DNA from: Oscillospiraceae bacterium
Lineage (GTDB): Bacteria; Bacillota; Clostridia; Oscillospirales; Oscillospiraceae
Direction of reading: 5' to 3'
NCBI GenBank assembly: GCA_017458335.1
Contig: JAFTFT010000013.1
Coordinates: 1-64,000, forward strand
Length of the DNA stretch: 64,000 nucleotides
Shown here: one piece after another, positions 25,716 to 34,766 of the stretch
Numbering within the stretch: position 1 is the first letter of the stretch
Layout: each line of letters starts with the position of its first letter
Program-made: the position numbers and the translations under genes
The notes under the pieces: model-generated
What the model was told of the DNA's origin: nothing
The model's database searches: none
What the model saw: the letters and a program-made list of their open reading frames with translations, nothing else

Positions 25716-26037
25716 TCACAGCCTAACAGCACAGATGCGGCTCTTCGGATAATAAAGAGACGTCGACAGCACGGCGCCCGCGGCAGCGAAAACTGTCGCG
25801 GGCACCATTCTATTATGTCAAGCCGGTCTTCTTCCTTGTCTGCGCTGTTTGTTTCAGGCGGGAACGAGTCAGACACTGCTTGCTTTCAGCTTAAAAAACA
25901 GTAAACGACTGTAAAACGAGTATGAAGGTATATGTTTGCCTCCGGTAGATCCTGGTCGAGATCACACCACAGGAGGTAAAGCTTGACTGCCATGAAAGCA
26001 GTCCGCATCGGTCAGCGCTCCGCGGCAGAGTTACCGC
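25716..26037. other. Intergenic stretch between convergent genes
   Basis: A hairpin at about 25780-25802 (GCCCGCGGCAG with CTGTCGCGGGC, one G-U pair) may end the M56 transcript, though its T tract is poor. At 25973 an AGGAGG stands 6 bases before TTG/ATG codons, opening a frame of about 28 codons that runs into the antisense 3' end of the next gene. This may be the start of a lost gene. Nothing else is seen. Confidence 0.4.
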
Positions 26038-27228
26038 TCAGCCGATCAATTCAATCCGCTCGCCGGTGATGTCGTTTCTGCCGCTTCCATAGGCATTGAC
26101 CACATACCATGCGGAAGTGGCCGTGTGGGTCAGGCCGTCCAGATCGACAATCTCAAACAGATGGATGGTAAAACTGCCGTCGCTGTTCTTCGTCACCTCC
26201 GCCTCAGGCGGGAAAAAGCCGTAGTTCACGAAATAAGAGATCTGCGCCCATCTTCCAAGCTCTTCCTCGGAATAGGGTCCGCTCTGTTCCGGCCTGACTG
26301 CAGGTCTGCCCGTCGCGGTGTTGATGCCCACGCCCACCGGGTACATCGCGTAATCCCCGGTCAGAATGTTGTCCTCCGCTCCTCCGGCAAGGGTGCTTTC
26401 GTCGCGGACGGCCGTCATCACAACGCCGTCTGTGTAGAACTGAAAACTGAGCCGCCGGAACCAGTTGCTGTGGTCAAAGCCGTACTCGTCCCAGATGCGG
26501 GAGATCTCCAACCCGTTTTCCGTAATTTTTGCCGTGGACATATCCAGAATGAAGCAGCTTTCATAGAAAGTCGGATCGCCGGAGCGAAAATAGCAGTGCA
26601 GCACAGGATTGTCCGAAATCCCGCCTGTAAAATCCAGCCAGTATTTCGGCATTCCATCCCTCTGGCAGTACAGATACGCATCCGCAAGGCCGGATTCCGT
26701 CTGCTGCACAGGCTCCGCTTCGCCGAGGAACACACAGTCCGCCACCACATCCTCCAGCATGCTTCCCATGGTCATTCCGTTTGACTCGATCTCCTTGGAG
26801 GTAAACAGGTAGACCCGTCCGCTGCGCGGGATAACAATACGCCGGTCTTTGACATCGTAGCCGCTGACCTTATAGGTATAATCGATCTCCAGACAGGTTT
26901 TGTCGCCGATCGTTTTTTCCGTCGGTTCTGTCAGAATTTTCAGATCCGAATACTGGCTCTGCATATAAGCGGTGAATTCCTTGAGGAACGCCTCCGCATC
27001 GTCATAGCGATAGGGTCTCAGCATGACATACGGGATGGAACCCTCATGCTGGGCATAGATATAGTATTCATTTCCTTTCAGCACCGCTGTCGTATCGTCC
27101 GGAACAGCGATCCGGATCTCCCAATCTGCCAGGGTATCGTAATTATCCCCCGCAAATGCGTTTACACCGAGGCCCGTCATCAACATCAGGATGAGCGAAA
27201 ATGCAAGAATTTTACGGATTGTTTTCAT
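26038..27228 (-). CDS. Secreted protein of unknown function
   Basis: The start is at MKTIRKILAFSLIL (27228), with AAAGGAAG 8 bases upstream. The 396-residue protein has a Sec signal peptide (residues 1-25, cleavage near AFA-GD). The mature part opens with a PsbP/PsaA-like stretch that resembles small secreted stress proteins (WEIRIAVPDDTTAVLKGNEY ... YTYKVSGYDVKDRRIVI). The C-terminal half (~190-396) is unassigned. I do not recognise the whole. A strong promoter lies at 27261-27289. Confidence 0.75.
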   Translation of the reverse strand: MKTIRKILAFSLILMLMTGLGVNAFAGDNYDTLADWEIRIAVPDDTTAVLKGNEYYIYAQHEGSIPYVMLRPYRYDDAEAFLKEFTAYMQSQYSDLKILTEPTEKTIGDKTCLEIDYTYKVSGYDVKDRRIVIPRSGRVYLFTSKEIESNGMTMGSMLEDVVADCVFLGEAEPVQQTESGLADAYLYCQRDGMPKYWLDFTGGISDNPVLHCYFRSGDPTFYESCFILDMSTAKITENGLEISRIWDEYGFDHSNWFRRLSFQFYTDGVVMTAVRDESTLAGGAEDNILTGDYAMYPVGVGINTATGRPAVRPEQSGPYSEEELGRWAQISYFVNYGFFPPEAEVTKNSDGSFTIHLFEIVDLDGLTHTATSAWYVVNAYGSGRNDITGERIELIG

Positions 27229-27260
27229 ATCTGCACTTCCTTTCGTCATTTAATGTTATT

Positions 27261-27289
27261 ATGATATGACACATTCCGCGCTATGTCAA
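27261..27289 (-). promoter_or_regulatory. SigA promoter for the secreted protein gene
   Basis: On the minus strand: TTGACA, 17-bp spacer, TATCAT, about 35 bp before the ATG. Confidence 0.8.
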
Positions 27290-27403
27290 GCTTCTTTCCA
27301 GAGGTATATGTCCCGCAAGGGTATTGCGTTGTTAACTGCATAACGGAGATGTAAAGGCCCGGATATGAACGATCCATGCCTTTGGTGGGAAAACTGAGAA
27401 TGA

Positions 27404-27436
27404 AAGGACCTCCGGCTGAGCCGGAGGTCCTGGTCT
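27404..27436 (-). terminator. Terminator after the small membrane protein gene
   Basis: GGACCTCCGG / CCGGAGGTCC with a 5-base loop. On the minus strand the hairpin is followed by TTTCATTCT. Confidence 0.8.
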
Positions 27437-27640
27437 TTATTTCTTTCGCATCTTCTTCGCGTAAGCGAACATCCAGATTACAATCGCGACCAGCGCGATG
27501 ACAACCACGATCCCCAGAATCAGGTTGAACAGGCTCCCTACCAGCCCCGCGGTGCCCTGAATGAGCTTCACCAGCAGCGTCACCAGCGAGATCACCACCG
27601 CGACAAGTACCACAATCCTTGAAATCTGTTTGGTGGACAT
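27437..27640 (-). CDS. Small two-helix membrane protein
   Basis: The 67-residue protein has two hydrophobic helices (about residues 8-27 and 33-58) and a basic end KKMRKK. It follows rluD on the same strand by 18 bp, with AAAGGAGAAAA before the ATG, and is closed by a terminator. It is therefore probably the last gene of the rluD-lspA unit. Its function is unknown. Confidence 0.75.
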   Translation of the reverse strand: MSTKQISRIVVLVAVVISLVTLLVKLIQGTAGLVGSLFNLILGIVVVIALVAIVIWMFAYAKKMRKK

Positions 27641-27658
27641 GCGTTTTCTCCTTTCCGC

Positions 27659-28582
27659 TCAGGCCGTCTCGGGCCCCAGTCTCCCCAATACTTCCGTAAA
27701 CCACTCCGGCAGCTCCGTCGTCAGATGCACGTGCTCGCCGCTGCGCGGGTGGATGAACTTCAGCTCCCGCGCGTGCAGGCACTGTCCCTCCAGCCCCTTT
27801 TCCGGGCATGGTGCGCCGTAGACGCCGTCTCCCAGCAGCGGATGGCCGATGCTGGCCATATGGACACGGATCTGGTGGGTCCGCCCGGTCTCCAGGCGGC
27901 AGCGCACCCGCGTATAGCCGTTATACCGCGCCAGGACCTCCCAGTGTGTCACTGCCGGACGGCTGTTTCTCTCGATCACCGCCATGCGTTTGCGGTCCGT
28001 CGGGTGCCGTCCGATGGGGCGATCGATGGTTCCGCTGTCCTCCCGCAGTCTGCCGCGTACCACCGCCTCGTAGACCCGTGAGAGGCTCCGGTCCGCCAGC
28101 TGTACGGACAGAGCCTGATGGGAAAAATCGTTCTTTGCCACGATCAGCAGGCCGGAGGTGTCCTTGTCGATGCGGTGGACGATTCCCGGGCGCTTTTCCC
28201 CGCCGATGCCCGAGAGGCTGTCTCCGCAGTGCCAGAGCAGCGCGTTCACCAGCGTTCCGTCCGGATGGCCGGGGGCCGGGTGAACCACCATCCCGCGGGG
28301 TTTGTTGACCACGATGAGATCCCCGTCTTCATAGACGATGTCCAGCGGGATCTCCTGGGGAAGGAGCGGGACCTCTTCCGTTTCCGGAAGCGTTACGGTG
28401 ATTTCTGTCCCCGCTTCACAGCGTGTGTTCTTCTGTACCGGCCTGTCTCCGATCCGGACCGCGCCTTTTTCGATCAGGCGCTGCGCCGCGCTCCGGCTCA
28501 GACCCGTGACAGTACGAGCGAGGAGAGCGTCGATTCGCTCTCCGCTCTCCTCGGCAATGATGGACAGAATTTCTTCATCCAT
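27659..28582 (-). CDS. rluD: RluA-family 23S rRNA pseudouridine synthase
   Basis: The 307-residue protein has an N-terminal S4 RNA-binding domain (residues ~14-75: RIDALLARTVTGLSRSAAQR) and a pseudouridine synthase domain with the catalytic motif HRIDKDTSGLLIVAK (aspartate near residue 141). RluD-type enzymes modify helix 69 of 23S rRNA. The gene follows lspA, a common Firmicutes arrangement, with 13 bp between them. Confidence 0.92.
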   Translation of the reverse strand: MDEEILSIIAEESGERIDALLARTVTGLSRSAAQRLIEKGAVRIGDRPVQKNTRCEAGTEITVTLPETEEVPLLPQEIPLDIVYEDGDLIVVNKPRGMVVHPAPGHPDGTLVNALLWHCGDSLSGIGGEKRPGIVHRIDKDTSGLLIVAKNDFSHQALSVQLADRSLSRVYEAVVRGRLREDSGTIDRPIGRHPTDRKRMAVIERNSRPAVTHWEVLARYNGYTRVRCRLETGRTHQIRVHMASIGHPLLGDGVYGAPCPEKGLEGQCLHARELKFIHPRSGEHVHLTTELPEWFTEVLGRLGPETA

Positions 28583-28595
28583 ATTCTTGTGCTGT

Positions 28596-29738
28596 TTATC
28601 TGAATTCGTTCAGGATATCGTCCAGCGAGAACTCTTCCTCCGCGGCCGGTGCTGACTTCGCGGCGGGTCTGGGAGCGGGCTTTGCGGCCGGTTTCGCTGC
28701 GGGAACTGCCGCAGGCTTCGCGGTGGCCTGGGCGGCCGGTCTCGCCGCCGGCTTTGTAGCGGCCGGTTTCGCGGCAGCGGGCTGAGCGCTCCGCTGGGCA
28801 GGTCTGGCCTGTGCGCTCTGGGCGGGGGCAGTGCTTCTGGCTGCCGCTCTCGCCGCGGGTGCCGCAGCTGCGGCGGTTTTCTTTGCCGCCTCAACCTTCG
28901 CCTCGGCGCGGTCCCAGCCGGCAAACGGATCTTCATCCGATTGTACGGTTTTCGCTGCACTGGCCCGGGCCTTCGGGGCTGCGGTCTTCTGCGTTCCGGC
29001 GGTCTGCCTGCGGGCGGGAGCCGGTGCAGGCTCTTCGTAATCGTCCTCGTCGTCCTCCTCGACCGCGGCGCGTTTTGCGCGTCTGGACTTCAGAGACTTG
29101 CGGGCTGCGCGGGACGGCTTCTCATACTCCTCGTCGTCTTCCTCGTCTTCTTCGTAGTCGTCCTCGTCCTCATAGCGGGAGGCGCGGCGTCTGCTGCGCT
29201 TCTCCTTCCTGCGGGAGGAACGCTTCGGCTTTTCATACTCCTCGTCATCCTCATCGTCTTCAAACTCATAGTCGTCATCGTCGTCCCGCCTGGTCTTGCC
29301 GAAGATCACCGCCAGGGCAAAGACGATCGCAAACAGCGTGATGAATACGTCCGCGAGGTTGAAGACCGGGAAGTTCATGAATTCCGTCTTGAACATGTCC
29401 TGCACATAGCCATACAGCACGCGGTCAAGGCAGTTGGACAGGGCGCCGGCCGTCACCAGGACAATGGACCAGCGCGCCAGCTTTCCGGAGATCAGCTTTG
29501 TCGCCAGGGCAATGATCACCGCCACCGTAAAGACGCCCGCCACGATGATAAACGGGATTCTCGCTCCGCTTCCCGCCAGGAAGCCGAACGCGGCGCCGTC
29601 ATTATGCACATTGACCAGACTCAGGATTCCGGGGATGAATTCCTCTCCGGTCGAGGTCAGTGCGATGTGGCCCTGAACCCAGAATTTGATGTACTGGTCG
29701 GCAATGATGACCAGCATTCCGATAATCGCATACAACAT
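28596..29738 (-). CDS. lspA: Lipoprotein signal peptidase with a long low-complexity C-terminal extension
   Basis: Residues 1-150 are a complete signal peptidase II: four membrane helices, NVHNDGAAFG near 44, and the catalytic aspartates in GYVQDMF (D114) and FNLAD (D130). A further ~230 residues follow that normal LspA lacks. First comes a highly charged stretch rich in D/E/Y and K/R blocks (DDDDDYEFEDDEDDEEYEK, residues ~152-240), then an Ala/Pro/Lys-rich tail ending EEEFSLDDILNEFR. The tail is cytoplasmic by topology. No frameshift or second start is needed, so the fusion looks real. Confidence 0.92.
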   Translation of the reverse strand: MLYAIIGMLVIIADQYIKFWVQGHIALTSTGEEFIPGILSLVNVHNDGAAFGFLAGSGARIPFIIVAGVFTVAVIIALATKLISGKLARWSIVLVTAGALSNCLDRVLYGYVQDMFKTEFMNFPVFNLADVFITLFAIVFALAVIFGKTRRDDDDDYEFEDDEDDEEYEKPKRSSRRKEKRSRRRASRYEDEDDYEEDEEDDEEYEKPSRAARKSLKSRRAKRAAVEEDDEDDYEEPAPAPARRQTAGTQKTAAPKARASAAKTVQSDEDPFAGWDRAEAKVEAAKKTAAAAAPAARAAARSTAPAQSAQARPAQRSAQPAAAKPAATKPAARPAAQATAKPAAVPAAKPAAKPAPRPAAKSAPAAEEEFSLDDILNEFR

Positions 29739-29844
29739 AGTGATCTCCTATCTGCCGCATCAGCAGCGGTGAAAATGGAATCTCAACAGAATGGATGATA
29801 TACTTTCACCCGGGCGTACGGGGATCCGTCCGCCCGGCTTTGTC

Positions 29845-32643
29845 TTACAGGGTTTTCAGGACCTCGGCGCAGCGCGGGCAGAGCCCCGTCTCCGGATCGG
29901 CATCGACCGAATGCATCCAGCAACGCGGGCACTTGACGCCCGGCGCCTCACGGACGCTGATCTCCAGGCCGGGATAGGCGGCGCCTTTGTTTCTCGCGGC
30001 GGCATCCGGATCCTCGTCCGGAGCGATCAGGCATTCGGACACGATAAAGAGCTCTTTCAGGCCCATGTCGCTGACGCTCTCCAGAACCGCCCTGCTGTCG
30101 TCGTCCGTGGCGTGCAGCCGCACGGCGGCCTCCAGGGGCTTGCCGATGCGCTTGGCGGCGCGGGCGGTCTCGATGACGCCGTTGACGTCGTTGCGGACAC
30201 GGATCAGGCTGTCCCAGCGCGCCATCTCGTCTTCATTCAGGCTGTAGGCCGTGAAGGGCTTGTTCATCTGGTTCAGCAGCACGTTGCGGGTGTCGTCCTC
30301 CGCGCGGTGCGGCATGGCCAGCCAGATTTCGTCGCAGGTGAAGGCCAGGATCGGCGCAAACATCTTGGTCAGGGTGTCAAGGATATAGAAGAGGGCGGTC
30401 TGCGCGCTGCGGCGCTTCAGGCTGTTCGGCGCCTCGCAGTACAGACGGTCCTTGATGATATCCAAGTAGAAGCTGGAGAGCTCGACCACGCAGAAGTCGT
30501 TGATCGCGTGGGAAACGGTGTGGAACTCATAGTCCTGATACGCCGCTTCGGCCTTGTCGATCAGCTCGTTGAGCTTCGTCATCGCCCAGCGGTCCAGCGG
30601 AAGCATCTCTTCCGGCGCGACCGGGTTCTCCGGGTCGAAGCCGTCGAGGTTGCCGAGGCAGTAGCGGGCCGTATTGCGGAACTTCAGGTAGTTTTGGCTC
30701 AGCTGCTTGAAAATTTCCTTGGAGCAGCGCACGTCGACGTGATAGTCGGCGGAGCCCGCCCACAGGCGGACCACATCCGCGCCGAACTCATCGATCAGCT
30801 CCTGCGGATCCACGCCGTTGCCGAGAGACTTGTGCATCTCGCGCCCTTCGCCGTCCACTGTCCAGCCGTGGGTCAGGCATTCCTGATACGGAGCGCCCTT
30901 GCCCAGCGCGCCGACCGCCACCAGCAGCGACGACTGGAACCAGCCGCGGTACTGGTCGCCGCCTTCGATGTACATCGTGGAGGGCCAGAAGCCCTGATCA
31001 CGCTGCATCGCGGCGAAGTGTGTCGAGCCCGAGTCGAACCATCCGTCCAGGGTGTTGGTCTCTTTGGTGAAGTGCTTTCCGCCGCAGTGCGGGCAGACAA
31101 AGCCGTCGGGCAGAAGATCCTTTGCCTCGCGCTCGAACCACGCGTTGCTGCCGTTCTCTTCAAAGATCTTCGCAACGGACTCGATGCTCTCTTCGGTGCA
31201 GACAGGTTTGCCGCAGTCGTCGCAATAGAACACCGGGATCGGCAGGCCCCAGCGGCGCTGGCGGGAAATGCACCAGTCGCTGCGCTCACGGATCATGGCG
31301 CCCATGCGCTCCTTGCCCCAGGCGGGGAGCCAGCGCACATTCTCGCAGGCGGCGATGGCCTCGTCCTTGAAGGAATCCACCGAGCAGAACCACTGCGGAG
31401 TCGCGCGGAAGATGATGGGCTTCTTGCAGCGCCAGCAGTGCGGATAGCTGTGGGTGATGTTCTCCGAGGCGAAGAGCATGCCGCTCTCCTTCATATCGGC
31501 GGCGATGATGGGGTTGGACTCTTCCACCTGCAGCCCGGCGTACTTGCCGGCGTACTCGGTGTGGCGGCCCTGATCGTCCACCGGGACGACCATCTCCGTG
31601 CCGTACTGCATGCAGGTCTGATAGTCGACGTCGCCGAAGCCGGGCGCCGTGTGGACGCAGCCGGTACCGGAATCCGTCGTGACATAGTCCGCCAGCATCA
31701 GCAGGGAGGTCTTGGGCAGGAAGGGATGATCCGCCAGCATGTATTCAAAGAAGGTGCCGGGGTGGGTTTCGACGGTCTCATACTCCGTGATGCCGCCCTT
31801 GGCCATGACCTCGTCCACCAGGGCCTCGGCCATGATGTACATCTCGCCGCTGGGAACCTTGACGATCGCATAGCTGAAGTCCGGGTGCAGGGTGATGCCC
31901 AGGTTTCCGGGGAGGGTCCAGGTGGTCGTCGTCCAGATCATGAAGAAGAGCTTGGACTTGTCCAGATGGCTGAGCTTGCCCTTGTCGTCATGCATCGGGA
32001 ACTTCACATAGACCGTGGTGACCGGGTCGTCGTGATACTCGATCTCCGCCTCGGCCAGGGCGGTCTCGTCATGGGCGCACCAGTAGACCGGCTTGAAGCC
32101 CTTGTAGATGTGGCCGTTGCGGTACATCTTGCCGAAGACGCGCACCTCGTCGGCCTCGAAGCCGGGGTTCATCGTGTAGTACGGATGCTCCCAGTCGCCG
32201 ACGACGCCGAGACGCTTGAAGCCTGCCATCTGGATTTTGGCATATTTCTCGGCATAGTCGTGGCAGGCGCTGCGGAAGTCCGCGGTGGACATTTCCTTGT
32301 GGTTGAGCTTCTGCTCCTTGATAATGGCGCTTTCGATGGGCATGCCGTGGTTGTCCCAGCCGGGGATGTAGGGAACATAGCGGCCGCGCATCATATAGCT
32401 GCGGTTGATGAAATCCTTCAGGGCTTTGTTCAGCGCATGGCCCATGTGGATGTTGCCGTTGGAGAACGGAGGTCCGTCATGGAGCGAGAAAAGCGGTTTG
32501 CCCTCGTTCTTCTTCAGCTGCAGGTTGTACAGATCCATCTCTTCCCATTTCTTAAGCATGTCCGGCTCACGCTTGGGGAGGCCGGCACGCATCGGGAAGT
32601 CGGTTTTCGGCAGGTTCAGGCTGGCATTATAATCCTTGGACAT
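29845..32643 (-). CDS. ileS: Isoleucyl-tRNA synthetase
   Basis: The start is at MSKDYNASLNLPKTDF (32643), after AGGAG; the longer frame adds unlike residues. The 932-residue enzyme has a HIGH-type motif HMGH at 66-69, an editing domain in the middle, KMSKS-type MHKSLGNG near 590 and a C-terminal zinc knuckle CPRCWMH ... CPRC. This is the bacterial type. The gene lies between divIVA and lspA, as in many Firmicutes. No T-box leader is visible in the 96-bp gap before it. Confidence 0.97.
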   Translation of the reverse strand: MSKDYNASLNLPKTDFPMRAGLPKREPDMLKKWEEMDLYNLQLKKNEGKPLFSLHDGPPFSNGNIHMGHALNKALKDFINRSYMMRGRYVPYIPGWDNHGMPIESAIIKEQKLNHKEMSTADFRSACHDYAEKYAKIQMAGFKRLGVVGDWEHPYYTMNPGFEADEVRVFGKMYRNGHIYKGFKPVYWCAHDETALAEAEIEYHDDPVTTVYVKFPMHDDKGKLSHLDKSKLFFMIWTTTTWTLPGNLGITLHPDFSYAIVKVPSGEMYIMAEALVDEVMAKGGITEYETVETHPGTFFEYMLADHPFLPKTSLLMLADYVTTDSGTGCVHTAPGFGDVDYQTCMQYGTEMVVPVDDQGRHTEYAGKYAGLQVEESNPIIAADMKESGMLFASENITHSYPHCWRCKKPIIFRATPQWFCSVDSFKDEAIAACENVRWLPAWGKERMGAMIRERSDWCISRQRRWGLPIPVFYCDDCGKPVCTEESIESVAKIFEENGSNAWFEREAKDLLPDGFVCPHCGGKHFTKETNTLDGWFDSGSTHFAAMQRDQGFWPSTMYIEGGDQYRGWFQSSLLVAVGALGKGAPYQECLTHGWTVDGEGREMHKSLGNGVDPQELIDEFGADVVRLWAGSADYHVDVRCSKEIFKQLSQNYLKFRNTARYCLGNLDGFDPENPVAPEEMLPLDRWAMTKLNELIDKAEAAYQDYEFHTVSHAINDFCVVELSSFYLDIIKDRLYCEAPNSLKRRSAQTALFYILDTLTKMFAPILAFTCDEIWLAMPHRAEDDTRNVLLNQMNKPFTAYSLNEDEMARWDSLIRVRNDVNGVIETARAAKRIGKPLEAAVRLHATDDDSRAVLESVSDMGLKELFIVSECLIAPDEDPDAAARNKGAAYPGLEISVREAPGVKCPRCWMHSVDADPETGLCPRCAEVLKTL

Positions 32644-32660
32644 AGAAAATTCTCCTGGTA

Positions 32661-32735
32661 TCAGTATAAAATAATAAGCCGAAAGCGGGGCGTACGCTTT
32701 CGCGCCACCCCGCGACATGATTCGGCTTTCAGGAG
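32661..32735 (-). promoter_or_regulatory. Nested stem-loop between divIVA and ileS
   Basis: On the minus strand AAGCCGAA ... TTCGGCTT encloses GCGGGG ... CCCCGC, which encloses CGC-GAAA-GCG, a GNRA-type tetraloop. An AT-rich ATTATTTTAT follows. It may be a partial terminator or mRNA-stabilising structure that sets ileS expression relative to divIVA. Confidence 0.5.
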
Positions 32736-32739
32736 CAGC

Positions 32740-33414
32740 TTACAGGTTGAAGGACTGTGTGCTGCTCAGGTTTTTCCGCTTGGGGGCGGGAGCCAGATCG
32801 AAGTCGGAAAGGTCAAGATCCAGCGCCGGTTCCGGAGCGCTGGGACGGGAGACCTGCTCCTCAATAGAGCGGACCGCTTCGTCGATGTCGACGTCGTCGG
32901 TCACAACAGGCACCTCCTCTTCTTCCTCAACCTCTGCGGCCTCAGGCTCTTCCTCCGGCAGCTGCAGCTCTCCGCCGATCACACCCAGTCTGGTGAGGTG
33001 CTCGCTGCAGAGGGCCTTGGCCTTGTCCAGGAAGATCTTCGTCGCGGTCTGCGCATCATTCAGGCGGCGTTCCTCTGCGGCAGTCTGCTCCTGGATGGAG
33101 CCGACCTTCGCCTTGACCTGGCGCTCAGCGTCTTCAATCATCGCGGCGGCACGCTGACGAGCTTCGCTCTCGATCTGTACCGCGAGCTTCTGGGCCGAGA
33201 GAATTGCCATGTTCAGCGCTTCCTCATTGGCACGATATTCTTCTATCTTGTCCACGAGGACCTTCATCTTGCTCTTCAGAACGGCATTTTCCTTCTGGGC
33301 CGCGCCGATGTCCTCGGCCAGCTCTTCCAGAAAATCGTCCACAGAGGCCATGTCATAGCCATTCATTCTGGACTTCTCAAAAGTCTTTTCACGGATGTCC
33401 TGAGCGGTAATCAT
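32740..33414 (-). CDS. divIVA: DivIVA domain protein
   Basis: The 224-residue protein begins MITAQDIREKTFEKSRMNGY and DMASVDDFLEELAEDI, a DivIVA/GpsB membrane-curvature-sensing N-terminus. A long coiled coil follows (residues ~35-140) and then an acidic, low-complexity tail. It probably marks poles or septa and recruits division or wall proteins. It follows sepF by 57 bp. The tail is longer than in the short family members. Confidence 0.93.
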   Translation of the reverse strand: MITAQDIREKTFEKSRMNGYDMASVDDFLEELAEDIGAAQKENAVLKSKMKVLVDKIEEYRANEEALNMAILSAQKLAVQIESEARQRAAAMIEDAERQVKAKVGSIQEQTAAEERRLNDAQTATKIFLDKAKALCSEHLTRLGVIGGELQLPEEEPEAAEVEEEEEVPVVTDDVDIDEAVRSIEEQVSRPSAPEPALDLDLSDFDLAPAPKRKNLSSTQSFNL

Positions 33415-33471
33415 GCTTAAAATCCACCTTTCAATGATTGATGTACGGAATAACGAAATGAAGCTGCTATA

Positions 33472-34041
33472 TCAGGTTGAAGCCGTTCCCGATCCGGAGG
33501 AACCGAACTCCTCCGCGCCGAGCACGTCAACATTCTGCGGTGTGACAAAATAGGTCTTCGCCGAAATCGGGGTGATCTTCCCCTGCAGCGCATAGGCAAT
33601 CCCGGAGAGAAAGTCCAGCAGGCGTCTTGCCAGATCCGTCGGAACCCCCTCGAGCGTCATCACGATGCTCCGGCCCTGGCTCAGGTGCTGTACCAGATCG
33701 CCGGCCTCGTCAAAGCTCTTGGGATTGAAGAGGATCACCTGCTGCTCCGTTCCGCCGAACTCCACGGTCCGTTCCCGGGCGGCGATCCGCGGCCGCGGAA
33801 CCTTTTTTCTTCCCAGGCCGGAGAAAATCCCCTTTCCTCCGCCTTCCTGCGTTGCCGGAGCGGCGTCTTCGGTCTCTTCCTCAGCAGGCTCGGGCGTATC
33901 CCGCCCGCCAAACGCGTTTTCAAACTCCAGCTGAGCCTCCGTCGGAGCAGGCGGCTGCGCGGAGGGGTCTGCGCCCTCGTAAAAGTCGTCCTCGTCCTCA
34001 TACGGCTGGGTCAGCTTTCTCAATTCGTCCATGAAGCTCAT
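33472..34041 (-). CDS. sepF: Cell division protein SepF
   Basis: The 189-residue protein has an N-terminal amphipathic start (MSFMDELRKLTQPYEDEDDF), a long acidic Ala/Pro linker (residues ~20-95), and the SepF core (~97-180: VILFNPKSFDEAGDLVQHLS, LDFLSGIAYALQG). SepF tethers FtsZ to the membrane and bundles filaments. The gene follows yggS by 20 bp, the conserved order. Confidence 0.95.
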   Translation of the reverse strand: MSFMDELRKLTQPYEDEDDFYEGADPSAQPPAPTEAQLEFENAFGGRDTPEPAEEETEDAAPATQEGGGKGIFSGLGRKKVPRPRIAARERTVEFGGTEQQVILFNPKSFDEAGDLVQHLSQGRSIVMTLEGVPTDLARRLLDFLSGIAYALQGKITPISAKTYFVTPQNVDVLGAEEFGSSGSGTAST

Positions 34042-34061
34042 GGCTGATCCTCCGTTTTGTT

Positions 34062-34766
34062 TTATGTATAATTCCGCGGGCCGAAAATCCCGGTTCCGAC
34101 GCGTACCATGTTCGCACCGCAGCGAACCGCCTCGGCATAATCCCCGGACATGCCCATCGAAAGAAAATCCATCGATATATTATCGTATTTTTTTCCGCAA
34201 TTGTCAACAAAAAGCTTTTGCATTTTCAGAAAAAATGGGCGGTTTTCTTCCGGTTTTTCGCAAATCGGAGGGATTGCCATGAGCCCCCGCACCCGGACGG
34301 CCGTCATTTTGGCCGCTTCTTCCAGTGCCGGCTCGATCTCTTCCGGTGAAAATCCGGACTTTGATTCCTCGCCGCCGATGTTGACTTCGAGCAGTACGTC
34401 CTGTGTAATGCCCCGTTTTTCGGCTGTTTTGGAGATCTCCCGCAGCAGGGAGAGGCTGTCCACCGAGTGGATCAAGGTGCAGAGCCCCACGACCTGCCGG
34501 ACTTTGTTCTTCTGCAGATGGCCGATGAAGTGCAGCGGTGCCCCTTCATAGGCGCCCAGGGCGTTCTTTTCCAGCATCTCCTGCACGCGGTTTTCCCCGC
34601 AGACGTCCACGCCCGCCCGGATCGCCGCACGGACCGAATCCGCGTCGTTCATCTTGGTGGCCGCCACCAGGAGGATCTCCGCCGGGTCTCTGCCCGCTTC
34701 GCTGGCCGCCTTCGCGATCTCTGTCTTTACATGCTCTACGTTTTTTTGAATCTGTTCTTCCGTCAT
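34062..34766 (-). CDS. yggS: YggS-family PLP homeostasis protein
   Basis: The start is at MTEEQIQKNVEHV (34766), with GGAGG upstream and an ATGA overlap with the miaA stop. The 234-residue protein has the PLP lysine motif LLVAATKMN near residue 36, GENRVQEM near 62, HFIGHLQKNK near 80 and SMGMSGDYAEAV near 200. It is a non-enzymatic PLP-binding protein involved in vitamin B6 balance. It couples miaA to sepF. Confidence 0.95.
   Translation of the reverse strand: MTEEQIQKNVEHVKTEIAKAASEAGRDPAEILLVAATKMNDADSVRAAIRAGVDVCGENRVQEMLEKNALGAYEGAPLHFIGHLQKNKVRQVVGLCTLIHSVDSLSLLREISKTAEKRGITQDVLLEVNIGGEESKSGFSPEEIEPALEEAAKMTAVRVRGLMAIPPICEKPEENRPFFLKMQKLFVDNCGKKYDNISMDFLSMGMSGDYAEAVRCGANMVRVGTGIFGPRNYT

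Noticed and set aside
28620-29290. Separate gene or frameshift at the low-complexity end of lspA
   Set aside because: The frame continues without interruption, there is no ribosome-binding site for a second start, and the alternative frames are just shadows of the repetitive codons.
32644-32739. T-box leader upstream of ileS
   Set aside because: The gap is under 100 bases and shows no T-box core sequence or specifier loop; only a nested hairpin is present.
29791-33420. 1,209-codon open frame on the plus strand opposite ileS and divIVA
   Set aside because: It lies antisense to well-recognised ileS and divIVA, has no family-like motifs, and is explained by GC-rich codon bias leaving the opposite frame open.
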